From Phoronis australis (taxonomy: Eukaryota; Phoronida; Phoronidae), in contig NMRA01000019.1 of assembly GCA_002633005.1 (NCBI GenBank), forward strand, positions 522,343 to 586,342: a stretch of 64,000 nucleotides of DNA, written 5' to 3'. The translations under genes were made by a program, and so were the position numbers. Below the pieces are notes generated by a model. The model saw nothing but the letters and a program-made list of their open reading frames with translations, ran no database searches and was not told where the DNA came from. Below, piece by piece: positions 14,501-23,080 of the stretch; the stretch's first letter is position 1; each line of letters starts with the position of its first letter.

Positions 14501-16764
14501 GTAACAGTGGTCCCTGATCTCATGCAAGAAAGACATCCATGGTAAAATAACACCGTATTTTAAATAGTCAAATAAGATGCCGAGTAAATTAGTAAATCAG
14601 TTTTAGCTCTTTGTACGCTTCATTAACTGGCGTTTTTAAAAACATCATCTGTTATGTATGGTCAATGCACACGATTATGTGTAAATTAAGGGTATGTAAG
14701 ACACTAGAAAATTTTCCAAATTTGTCTTAACTTCAGAAGATCAGATCTCGGGAAAGGCTGTTCACATTCATAAGGTAATTTTAGATGCCATGCTTTGTCC
14801 CGTACGCGTTTAATCAGTCGAGTGCAATACGGCCATGTAACAATGTTTTCCGTATTCACCTCCCGCTCTACTTCAACAGTGAAGTCTTGCATGAAAAGTT
14901 CAAAAGGTAGGTCAATGTTGACTCGACGTCATTAGCCGGTTCGATCATCAAACTTTCCAAAAATAGTTTAAAGTAATACAATTGCAGCATTGTAACACTC
15001 AACATGCAACCAGGTCTCAATCATTACATCTGGAACAGGACTGTTAATTTATATCACAGTTCTGTCTCAGTTTTCAATTGCTAAATATTATATCGTTTGC
15101 AACTCGCGCCCCGATTCCTCGGTAACTACAATATTAAATCTTGTTATTTAAATATTTTCAGATGTTACAAATTCAATGCACAGTTACACTTGTTTTCATC
15201 TTTGTTATCTCTTTTCAAGTAATAAATCGTTACATTTAAAACTGTTTCTTTTACAAGAGAAAACTTGCAACCTAACACACAAGTACATACATAGAGGATG
15301 TGATCCGCCACATGAACAGTTTTGGTGAAGTATTTAAAAAATCTGCCAAAAAATGAAAGAAACACATGAATTCGAAGCGCATGGGATAAATACAAAACGT
15401 ACTTCAATTGACATCTGCTTTCGGTCTCAGGCGATACACGGAATAATGTCTCGTGGGATATTACTTCATCTACGCCACTCTTGGTATGTTTGTGTATTGA
15501 TACACTGTTCTCCGAAACAATATTAGGAGTTGTTTTTAAAATGTTCCATTTTTGCATGAAAGGTTAAAAACTGTAGGACTTTTATGAATTCTAAGAAGAA
15601 TTTGAAAGTTGCACAAAACAGAAACAAAATGGTAGTTTAGGAAACTGTAATGGCGTTTTTTTTAATTTCCTCTTGAACAGTTCTATCAAATGGAATTTGG
15701 TCATGCAAGTGGTACCGTTGTTTTGCTATATGGGTACCTTTCACATCTACTAAATTTTACTAAGAAGACATGTCCACACGACTCAGTCAATGGCAGATTA
15801 GTAAAAAGTCAAAACTCTAATCCTGCAGGCGTTCCTTAGAAAATATGTACTTTTACCCACCCTGAGTCGAAAGCTATAGTTTTATACCAATTTGGCTAAA
15901 TACATAGACTTGTCTATATTAAAGATCGTACATAAACTTAAGACTATTTTTCACCATGGCCAAATCAATTGTACAGCTCCTGACCGATTCTGTAGCTCAA
16001 TGCTCCCTGAGTGGTGGTTGAAAAGGACAAACGCATTGTTTAAGACTAGATTTGTTTAAGGCATAATGTTGTTGGATTGAAAATGTGTTAAAACTCGTAC
16101 TTTTTTGCCGAAATGTGAGTTCCACATATTCCTTATTGTTTTTGTATTATTTACGTTTTCTCGGCTGCATTACTCTGTTCACACACCTAATGCCAATGAA
16201 GTATTACTGCTGTGCTGTGGGCTGCAACTCCGACAGGAGAAAGCCGACAGAACAAATTTGACAAATATCGGTGGATGAGTGATGTTAAGTTCTTTGCCTT
16301 CCCAACATCACTCAAAGAAAATGCTTAGCTAGTAGATAAAACAAGTCCGGTTAATTTTGAACTGAACAGTATCACCTTTTTTGGAGATACCTTGAATTCT
16401 GGTACTTTTGAATAGTTGAAATTGGGAGTATTTCCACGACAATACACCTCGATGGTTTCCGACTTGACCTGTGAAAATGTGCCTTACATTCCAAAACGAG
16501 GCACGCACTTTCTTACCTCCAGGACAAAGGAGAGGTCTGTCACTGTGACGGCCCTCTTGGCAGTAACACAGAAGAGACTACAAAATATTTTGTGGATATT
16601 AAGCAAGAACAGATTCAGTGAGAAGAGATGTAGTTGTTTTCCTGTTCAATTTGCAGCAATATCATTTCAAAACTCCGATTTTTTACAGGGAATCCGTGAA
16701 GCAAGTTATTGGGATAGTGAGTGGAATTTTGGCGATGTTGTTGGTGACTGTATTGTTCGGCTGA
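2409..16764 (+). CDS. SLC39A13: Zinc transporter ZIP13-like (SLC39A13), 3' seven exons, 5' end outside window
   Basis: Seven exons at 2409-2503, 4441-4698, 5595-5684, 9738-9851, 12751-12820, 14442-14541 and 16689-16764 join in one frame and encode 266 residues ending in TGA at 16762-16764. All have AG acceptors and GT donors. The product is a LIV-1-subfamily ZIP: a membrane helix ([20 protein letters not shown]), a charged loop of about 95 residues, the metal-binding helix with DNFTHG, the next with HEVPHE, the ZIP13-typical [15 protein letters not shown], then the [13 protein letters not shown] helix and a short C-terminal helix. ZIP13 proteins move zinc from secretory or vesicular compartments to the cytosol; that is family knowledge. 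The loop lacks the His clusters of ZIP7, which favours ZIP13. The N-terminal helices must be encoded upstream: I found no exon for them in 1-2408. The ZIP13 assignment is firm at family level; expression is unseen. Confidence 0.93.
2774..3491. mobile_element. Non-autonomous DNA element with inverted ends and TA flanks
   Basis: The left end TAGCCTCATTCACATGC (2774-2790) is matched by the inverse at the right end (about 3475-3491, GCATGTGAATGGGCCTA). Both ends are flanked by TA (2772-2773 and 3492-3493), as in Tc1/mariner-type insertions. Internal copies of the attcacat motif occur near both ends. No transposase frame is seen in 718 bp. It lies in the intron between exons A and B of SLC39A13. 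Confidence 0.6.
4441..4698 (+). CDS. SLC39A13: SLC39A13 exon B (variable charged loop)
   Basis: The exon follows a tag acceptor ending at 4440 and stops before gtaagt at 4699; both borders are phase 0. It encodes 86 residues: an acidic start ([13 protein letters not shown]) passing into a Lys/Asn/Gln-rich low-complexity stretch. This is the loop between membrane helices 3 and 4, the least conserved part of ZIP13. No histidine cluster is seen. The exon is accepted because its phase and borders fit exons A and C exactly. Confidence 0.85.
5140..5215 (+). repeat. Fragment of a dispersed repeat with a gagatat(c/g)gccatgtattac core
   Basis: The stretch around 5160-5200 (cgcaag, then agatatcgccatgtattac) recurs in diverged form at 20655-20690, 25683-25720, 28277-28310 and 44475-44513. 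The repeat family is not recognised; the larger copies at 25 and 28 kb lie inside a GCGTTCC-bounded element. Confidence 0.4.
5595..5684 (+). CDS. SLC39A13: SLC39A13 exon C (helix with DNFTHG metal site)
   Basis: Thirty codons between a ttatag acceptor (ends 5594) and gtaagt at 5685, phase 0 on both sides. It encodes [20 protein letters not shown] and onward. The Asp, Asn and His of DNFTHG lie in the transmembrane metal-binding helix of ZIP transporters, and the VSGYLNL lead-in is characteristic of ZIP13/ZIP7 proteins. Confidence 0.95.
6309..6395 (+). repeat. Possible tRNA-derived SINE fragment
   Basis: GGTTCAAATTCC at 6368-6379 is a good match to an internal Pol III B box and lies about 55 bases after ggatagttaccgg, a weak A-box candidate. 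No complete cloverleaf can be drawn, so a functional tRNA gene is unlikely. It lies in the intron between exons C and D of SLC39A13. Confidence 0.3.
6909..6927 (-). promoter_or_regulatory. CTCF-like binding motif
   Basis: Read on the minus strand the site is TTGCCACTAGGGGGCAGAA, a close match to the bilaterian CTCF core (CCA-N-NAG-GGGGC-A/G). It sits in a SLC39A13 intron. Motif match only; occupancy cannot be judged. Confidence 0.45.
9529..9545 (+). promoter_or_regulatory. Second CTCF-like motif
   Basis: AGCCAGAGGGCGCACTG contains the AGAGGGCGC core of many CTCF sites. It lies about 190 bases before exon D of SLC39A13, on the opposite strand to the motif at 6909-6927. Motif match only. Confidence 0.35.
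9738..9851 (+). CDS. SLC39A13: SLC39A13 exon D (HEXPHE helix)
   Basis: Thirty-eight codons between the acceptor tctcaacag (ends 9737) and gtacgag at 9852, phase 0 on both sides. It contains HEVPHE, the HEXPHE signature of the LIV-1 subfamily, whose His and Glu residues bind the transported metal, followed by [20 protein letters not shown]. This exon gives the clearest family assignment in the window. Confidence 0.96.
10102..12087. mobile_element. Long inverted-repeat (foldback-type) element inside a SLC39A13 intron
   Basis: The left arm (10102-10833) and the right arm (about 11356-12087) are inverted copies of about 730 bp, from tcatgctatgaac inwards. They differ by scattered substitutions, so they are not a simple assembly mirror. 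The spacer contains a 258-bp run of N and single-copy sequence at 11092-11355 that includes a donor-like aggtgagt (11219-11226) and an acceptor-like gtgcacag (near 11252-11259). No transposase frame is visible. Target-site duplications could not be defined. Confidence 0.65.
10834..11091. other. Assembly gap (258 N)
   Basis: A run of N inside the spacer of the long inverted repeat, where short-read assembly would be expected to fail. Reading frames that run through it are meaningless. Confidence 0.99.
12751..12820 (+). CDS. SLC39A13: SLC39A13 exon E
   Basis: Seventy bases between the acceptor actgttacag (ends 12750) and gtgagag at 12821. It opens on a codon boundary and ends one base into a codon, matching the next exon. 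It encodes [20 protein letters not shown] and onward, a Gly-rich membrane helix aligning with helix 6 of ZIP13. Confidence 0.9.
12821..14441. other. SLC39A13 intron, no further feature recognised
   Basis: Intron between exons E and F. It contains a minus-strand frame of 113 codons (13599-13940) with no recognisable domain, signal peptide or splice support. No repeat ends could be named. Confidence 0.5.
14442..14541 (+). CDS. SLC39A13: SLC39A13 exon F (PFTSGGF helix)
   Basis: One hundred bases between the acceptor ttttttgtag (ends 14441) and gtaaaat at 14542. The phase accepts the single base from exon E and leaves two bases (TG) for the last exon. It encodes [20 protein letters not shown] followed by [10 protein letters not shown], close to the conserved ZIP13/ZIP7 segment before the C-terminal helix. 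Confidence 0.95.
16196..16329 (+). pseudogene. Broken THAP-type zinc-finger fragment
   Basis: From ATG at 16196 the frame reads [20 protein letters not shown], then a stop at 16259-16261. A shifted frame continues [20 protein letters not shown] before another stop at 16327-16329. THAP domains start with a C-x(2-4)-C pair and have a KFYxFP-like strand about 20-25 residues later; both are present, but the distal C-x2-H and the DNA-binding body are not found. THAP domains occur in host factors and in P-element-like transposases. The fragment lies in the last SLC39A13 intron and is taken as transposon or pseudogene debris. Confidence 0.4.
16689..16764 (+). CDS. SLC39A13: SLC39A13 terminal exon (C-terminal helix and stop)
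   Basis: The acceptor ttttacag ends at 16688; the first G completes the Trp codon begun in exon F. The reading is [20 protein letters not shown] then VLFG and TGA at 16762. A short hydrophobic helix a few residues from the C terminus is how ZIP13 proteins end, so the gene is complete at its 3' side. A longer reading frame runs through the same bases in another phase and is a shadow. No convincing AATAAA was seen within a few hundred bases downstream, so the 3' UTR end is unassigned. Confidence 0.87.
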
Positions 16765-17318
16765 GGAGGTCTGTGGACATCAGAGAATAGCTTCAAGGGG
16801 AAATGCAATTTGTTTACCAAAACGAGATAAATTATTAAGCTTTCAAGAAAGTTATTCATGAATCTTCAGAGAATTAGTGCGTCACATTTCAACATGTCTT
16901 GCTGACAATACTCACATCGGCGCATGGAACGAGAGCCACCAGGAAGAGGTAGCGAGCTCAGTTAAAAGGAATAATTTCATGCATATATTCTGTTAGAAGT
17001 ATGCACTTGTTAGAACCATGAACAACACACGGTGATGTGAATGTGTGATGTCATGTCTGGCTTTACAAAATGGCCTCCGGTTAGTTTGAATGTTGATTGT
17101 ATTTGTTCTCATTGTCTTCCAAAACTGGTTTAAATTTGTTCTTCCATGGCAAGCAGTAAACATCCTTATTCATTGGGTAGCTATTTTGAATTACATACAG
17201 AGAATTGGTGCATTGTAAAGTACTTTTAGCATACACTGCTTATAAAAGTGCTAATGTCCACTTTAGGTAAACCTAAGAGTTTTATGCTTTAAGATTAACT
17301 TAATATACAGCCTGTACA
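16765..17318. other. SLC39A13 3' flank or 3' UTR, nothing else recognised
   Basis: This stretch follows the stop codon and should begin with the 3' UTR. No canonical AATAAA was found here, and no coding frame or repeat could be supported. Confidence 0.5.
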
Positions 17319-17758
17319 CAGTCTAATCTCGTTACAATGAGCCTGCTTTATAGTGACGGTAGGGGTTTTCTCGCTTATCACGTTCCATTCCGCAAGTTTT
17401 TAGCCTACTGCGCTGTATACTAGTTGATTTTATTACAACAGATTTTGGTTAAAACGAATGTTTTAGAAAGGTCCCAGTAAAAATAATTAAAGGCTATCAG
17501 GTACACGTTGTACCAGACTTGCACAGGCCGATCAGATGGGACCATTGCACTGATTACCTGAAACCATATTGATGGTTTATTAATACACATTTAAAAAGCG
17601 AACTGGGGAGCTAGAGACATGACTTAAGGATCTAGCAGTGTGCCCTAGTGGGACTTGACCCACCCCACGACCTTGAGTAAAGAAAGCGCACACCTATCCC
17701 ACTAGGTCACACTACCTCTAAAGGTTCCAGAAGAGGATGTTGTAATGGGGTTTGACTG
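17319..17758. mobile_element. Pogo/Tigger-like non-autonomous element
   Basis: The left end cagtctaatctcgttacaat (17319-17338) is matched by the inverse of the right end (17737-17758, reading cagtcaaaccccattacaac on the minus strand). CAGT-start ends with a TCGTTATAACG-like motif are typical of pogo/Tigger elements; TA follows the right end. A tRNA-derived SINE fragment is nested inside. No transposase is seen. Confidence 0.5.
17603..17735 (-). repeat. tRNA-derived SINE fragment, haplotype copy 1
   Basis: On the minus strand it begins near gtagtgtgacctagtggg (A-box region, plus 17698-17709) and has gggtcaagtccc as a B box (plus 17650-17661). The tail reads taagtcatgtctctagctcc. The SINE at 52625-52820 has the same plan, including a related tail (gagtcaggtctatggctcc), so these are one family. 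Confidence 0.6.
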
Positions 17759-17984
17759 TAATATACTGTATGTATTTTATGAGAAGGTGGATAGGACGTC
17801 TAGCCATAAGGCGATCTGGTGCTTAACACGAGCCTTCATAAAGGCGTCCTAGCAGTCGTCTTAGGAGTACTTCAATCATGACATAGGACAAGTGTTCGTC
17901 TTTAAAGTTGTTTTTTGTTTGTGAAAATTCAAAGTGGTTACACCAGAGATTTTCATGTATGCAGTAAAGTCTTTGGTTTAGCAG

Positions 17985-18320
17985 ACAATATGGTGGACCC
18001 AATATGGTGAACACAGTATGGTGGACACATTATGGTGAACACAATATGGTGGACACATAATGGTGAACACAATATGGTGGACCCAATATGGTGAACACAA
18101 TATGGTGAACACAATATGGTGGACACATTATGGTGAACACAATATGGTGGACACATAATGGTGAACACAATATGGTGGACACATTATGGTGAACACAATA
18201 TGGTGGACACATTATGGTGAACACAATATGGTGGACACATTATGGTGAACACAACATGGTGGACACATTATGGTGAACACATTATGGTGGACACAATATG
18301 GTGGACATGTTATGGTGGAC
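17985..18320 (+). repeat. Minisatellite of 14-bp units, copy 1
   Basis: About two dozen units of ggtg(g/a)acaca(a/t)tat, alternating as ggtggacacattat and ggtgaacacaatat, so the higher-order period is near 28 bp. The minus strand is open in more than one frame and translates to Cys/His-rich repeats, but those frames follow from the repeat and are not genes. Confidence 0.95.
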
Positions 18321-19837
18321 AAATGAATTGTTATTGGAAAATTGAACTGAGGCCATTTGAGCAATTATTTCTTGTCCCAAATTAAAGGAATATATACCGT
18401 GTGTTCAGGCTGTATATTCAACAGATGGGACCAAAAGTCGGATCCAAATATAATCTAAGATGTATATTTGACAGAGCTGAATATACACTCAGTTGTCTTT
18501 TTCATAAGTGTGTGTTGTCTGTCAATTCAAACTTTAATATTGCCCATGTATGGTTGTTCCACTACTGCCAATGAATTTCCATCACTGCAAGCTTTGGTTC
18601 AACCATGCTTACTTTTTCCTAACATGATGGTTCTCCTCATAGAAGCCTATCTTCAGAATCAAGAAAATTCGGTGTCCCAAATTTTAGTGACTGCTCAAAC
18701 TGGATAATGTTTACCATATGTACAGTAAGGTGTTGGACATGGTCTCAGGTATGCATACCCATACATTTTTGTCCATTGTTTGCAAATCTAAAGTGTTGTA
18801 TTGAATAGTCTTATTTTTAGGGTGACTTTTATTTTTGCTCGTCTGTATGTTAGGGCACTAAGGCTATTGTTATTATTGTCCAAATGGACCTATGGTTGGG
18901 GACCCTCGTAGTATTATCAAGTTCTGATGTAATGCAAGGTATTTGTGTCTCATTTGTGAAAGCTATACCCCATTCACATCCTGGTTAAAGCAGACTGGCA
19001 TTTTCAGTAGCAGGTTTGTACCCAGGATACTTTCTTTGAAGAACTGGCATGTCAGGAGGGGAAAGAGGGTTGCATTAGTGTGAAAGTGTTTTAACACCAA
19101 CTTCCACTGTGATACCAGTGGTGAGAAAGCAAACTTGTCTAACTACTGCCACAAATTACCCCTTTCCAGCTTGGCAAAGAGTCTGGCGTCTGTCTGGCTA
19201 AAAGACAGTCTCCTCTGAAAAACAGTTATAATTTGCAACACTCGCCTAAATGCTGTATTAGAAGCACCTGCGACAACAATCTAACTTTACCTTTTCTTGT
19301 ATTAAAATTATTTTGTTGTGCTTTAAATCCTACTGTGTTGATACTGCTTATAATACCTGTAGGACATTTCCCACCTATTTTGTATTTCTAACTGTTTTTC
19401 AAGAATTCTAATTCACTTCCTTCTTGATCTAAGCATCCAGTTTTGAAGAGCATTTGATTATTAATGCCTTCCAACTCCAAGCCACGTCTGGCTATAGTGT
19501 GGCCTGTCTAGTTGTAGGACATGTGTTCCTAGCTGTTGTCAGTTATGCAAATTAACTTCTTTTTTATTGACTTGTCCCTTATCTGTCTGCCATCTAAAAC
19601 CTGGCACTTGCTGCAGAAGAGTGCTTCCCTTTTATTGTTACGATATTTTGTTCTCTGGTCTATTGGGTTTCTGATAACAGTTGTAAATTGAGGAACAGGT
19701 ATAGGTTTTGTTATAGTATTGATTGTTAAAGAGAGTTAATTGGCAACAACTTCCTATTTTTAAAACAGACAACTGTTGATGCTGAACTAGAAATTCTATA
19801 TTCATTGTTGATAGAATATTTATAATAAAGACTAATT

Positions 19838-20803
19838 AAGAGTGACTCCATATAAAAACCAACAGGTAGAGTCTATACCCAAAATCACCGATTTTTTTGA
19901 AACTTAGCACATAAGTTTGATTTGTTGAGAAGTAGAAAAACCTCACTTTTTAAGAATTTTCATTCATTATTTTTCTTTTTATGACCTGTACCTCCATTTT
20001 GCAACAAAATTGGGCGTCGAAGTAGGCATGTTTGAATGCATTTTACTAGCATGTATGATACGGTCAAAACAAATGAATAATACGAATTGAAAGGGCAATG
20101 GCTGAATAATGTAATGGCATAACTTTCAAAATCCATTTTTAAATTTATACGTTTTGAATTTGTGAGGCAAAAACGGTTATTTTTCAGGTTTTCACTGAAG
20201 CCATTTTCGGCCACATTTGACACTCTGTAGCAGCCATAACGCACCTTTCCTGAAATTGACTTTATAATAATTTGTTAGGTCATTCCTAACCTGTTTATAA
20301 TCTAAAATAAAAAATCTTGCCTCTAATGTAGTTTTTGCGTACGAAGCATTATACGAACTGCACTTCGTCCTTTTGCATGTTCTCAGTTGCCTCTGCTGCC
20401 GATAGGGGGCTCTTGGAACATATAATAAGCTTGCGAAACACGAAATAAAAACTTTGTATTTTGGAGAAAAGGCAGACAGCATTATTAATTACCATTCTAT
20501 GAAAACGACATTGATGATTAATACTTATTACAAAAATGTGTACGTAAATCAACTGGCATGCGTGCTTCTAAATGATAGATGGCGCTGCTTTTGTTTACGT
20601 GGAGACTGAAGACGCATCTAGAATAAGAGCAGTAACACGAGGACCTTGCTATAATTCAAGACTTCGCGAGATGTTGCCGTGTATTTTAAATGAGAACACG
20701 TGGTTTTGGATAAATTTTAGAGAGGTTCTAGTGTTACTGAACTCACCCCTGCCTTGTTTTCTATCTGCCTTGTTCGTGCCACAGGCAAAGGAAGCCCCCC
20801 AAG
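19838..20803. other. Unique stretch between the two copies of block 1
   Basis: It carries only short frames and a member of the dispersed gagat(g)ttgccgtgtat repeat (about 20655-20690). A GATAGGGGGC motif (around 20400) loosely resembles a CTCF core but is too weak to call. The single N at 20804 marks its right edge. Confidence 0.5.
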
Positions 20804-20804
20804 N

Positions 20805-20935
20805 CTGGGGAGCTAGAGACGTGACTTAAGGATCTGGCGGTGTGCCCTAGTGGGACTTGACCCACCCCACGACCTTGAGTAAAGGAAGCGCACACCCATC
20901 CCACTAGGCCACACTACCTCTAAAGGTTCCAGTAG
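20805..20935 (-). repeat. tRNA-derived SINE fragment, haplotype copy 2
   Basis: Same SINE fragment as at 17603-17735: minus-strand A-box region with cctagtggg and B box gggtcaagtccc. It starts directly at the single-N join. Confidence 0.55.
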
Positions 20936-21279
20936 AGGATGTTGTAATGGGATTTGACTGTAATATACTGTATGTATTTTATGAGAAGGTGGATAGGACG
21001 TCTAGCCATAAGGCGATCTGGTGCTTAACACGAGCGGTCATAAAGGCGTCCTAGCAGTCGTCTTAGAAGTACTTCAATCATGACATTTTTGCGCAAAACA
21101 CTAACTATTCTGGTCAATCAAGTGCAACCACCCTGAGCAAATGAGTAATGCTGTTGGAATATATCCTTCTCAGGCGTAGGACAAGTGTTCGTATTTAAAG
21201 TTGTTTTGTGTTTGTGAAAATTCAAAGTGGTTACACCAGAGATTTTCATGTATGCTGCAAAAAGTCTTTGGTTTAGGAG

Positions 21280-21547
21280 ACAATATGGTGGACCCAATAT
21301 GGTGAACACAATATGGTGGACACAATATGGTGAACACAATATGCTGGACACAATATGGTGAACACAATATGGTGTACACATTATGGTGAACACAATATGG
21401 TGGACACATTATGGTAGACATATTATGGTGGACACAATATGGTGGACACAATGTGGTGAACATAATATGGTAGACACATTATGGTGAACACAATATGGTG
21501 GACACATTATGGTGGTCACATTATGGTGGACTCGTTATGGTGGACAA
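21280..21547 (+). repeat. Minisatellite of 14-bp units, copy 2
   Basis: Same units as at 17985-18320 but with fewer repeats and different variants, as expected for a length-polymorphic minisatellite on a second haplotype. Confidence 0.95.
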
Positions 21548-23080
21548 ATAAAATGTTATTGGAAAATTGAACTGAGGCCATTTTAGCTATTATTTTTTGT
21601 TCCAAATTAAAGGAATATGTACCGTATGTTCAGGCTGTATATTCAACAGATGGGACCAAAAGTTGGATCCAAATATAATCTAAGATGTATATTTGACAGA
21701 GCTGAATATACACTCAGTTGTCCTTTTCATAAGTGTGTGCTGTCTGCCAATTCAAACTTCAATATTGCCCATGCATGGTTGTTCCACTACTGCCAATGAA
21801 TTTCCATCACTGCAAGCTATGGTTCAACCATGCTTACTTTTTCCTAACACAACGGTTCTCATAGAAGCCTATCCTCAGAATCAAGAAAATTCAGTGTCCC
21901 AAATTTTAGTGACTGCTCAAACTGGATAATGTTTACCATATGTACAGTAAGGTTTTGGACATGGTCTCAGGTACGCATACCCATACATTTTTGTCCATTG
22001 TGTGCAAATCTAAAGTGTTGTATTGAATAGTCTTATTTTTAGGGTGACTTTTATTTTTGCTGGTGTGTATGTTAGGGCACTAAGGCTATTGTTACTATTG
22101 TCCAAATGGACCTATGGTTGGGGACCCTCATAGTATTATTAAGTTCTGATGTAATGCAAGGTATTTGTGTCTCATTTGTGAAAGCTATACCCCATTCACA
22201 TCCTGGTTAAAGCAGACTGAATTGACCTACAATATACTGGCATTTTCAGTAGCAGGTTTGTACCCAGGATACTTTCTTTGAAGAACTGGCATGTCAGGAA
22301 GGGAAATAGGGTTGCATTAGTGTGAAAGTGTTTTAACACCAACTTCCACTTTGAAAGTGATACCAGTGGTGAGAAAGCAAACTTGTCTAACTACTGGCAA
22401 AAATGACCCCTTTCCAACTTGGCAAAGAGTCAGGTGTCTGTCTGGCTTAAAGATAGTCTCTGAAAAACAGTTATCATTTGCAACACTCGCCTAAACGTTG
22501 TGTTAGAAGCACCTGCGACAACAATCTAACTTTACCTTTTCTTGTATTAAAATTATTTTGTTGTGCTTTAAAGCCTACTGTTTTGATACTGCTTATGATA
22601 CCTGTTGGACATTTCCCACCTATTTTGTATTTCTAAGTGTTTTTCAAGAATTCTAATTCACTTCCTTCTTGATCAAAGCATCTAGTTTTGAAGAGCATTT
22701 GGTTATTAATGCCTTCCAACTCCAAGCCACGTCTGGCTATAGTGTGGCCTGTCTAGTTGTAGGACATGTGTTCCTAGCTGTTGTCAGTTATGCAAATTAA
22801 CTTCTTTTTTATTGACTTCTCTTATCTGTCTGCCATCTAAAACCTGTCACTTGCTGCAGAAGAGTGCTTCCCTTTTATTGTTACGATATTTTGTTCTCTG
22901 GTCTATTGGGTTTCTGATAACAGTTGTAAATTGAGGAACAGGTATAGGTTTTGTTATAGTATTGATTGTTAAAGAGAGTTAATTGGCAACAACTTCTTAT
23001 TTTTAAAACAGACAACTGTTGATGCTGAACTAGAAATTCTATATTCATTGTTGATAGAATATTTGTAATAAAGACTAATT

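Larger units (their letters stand above)
17603..19837 (+). repeat. Duplicated block 1, copy 1 (2.2 kb)
   Basis: This block matches 20805-23080 almost throughout, with scattered substitutions and small indels, and both end at the same actaatt. It contains the tail of the pogo-like element, a small hairpin (17790-17860), a 14-bp minisatellite and about 1.5 kb of unrecognised sequence. Only one copy has the 91-bp segment at 21087-21177. Confidence 0.9.
20805..23080 (+). repeat. Duplicated block 1, copy 2
   Basis: Begins on the base after the single N at 20804 and ends at the same actaatt as copy 1. It carries the truncated SINE tail (20805-20935, minus strand), a shorter minisatellite and an extra 91 bp at 21087-21177. 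Confidence 0.9.

Noticed and set aside
16416-16790. 124-codon frame overlapping the end of SLC39A13.
   Set aside because: The last 25 codons of SLC39A13 lie in a different frame with a matching acceptor and phase; this frame is a shadow running through intron and exon.
17953-18224. Overlapping minus-strand frames of repeated MCPPYCVHH-like residues, suggesting a Cys/His repeat protein (also at 21118-21463).
   Set aside because: They are direct translations of the 14-bp minisatellite, open in more than one frame, with no start context or splice support.
17985-18320. Regularly spaced repeats that could resemble a CRISPR array.
   Set aside because: Units are contiguous with no unique spacers, and the sequence is clearly eukaryotic.
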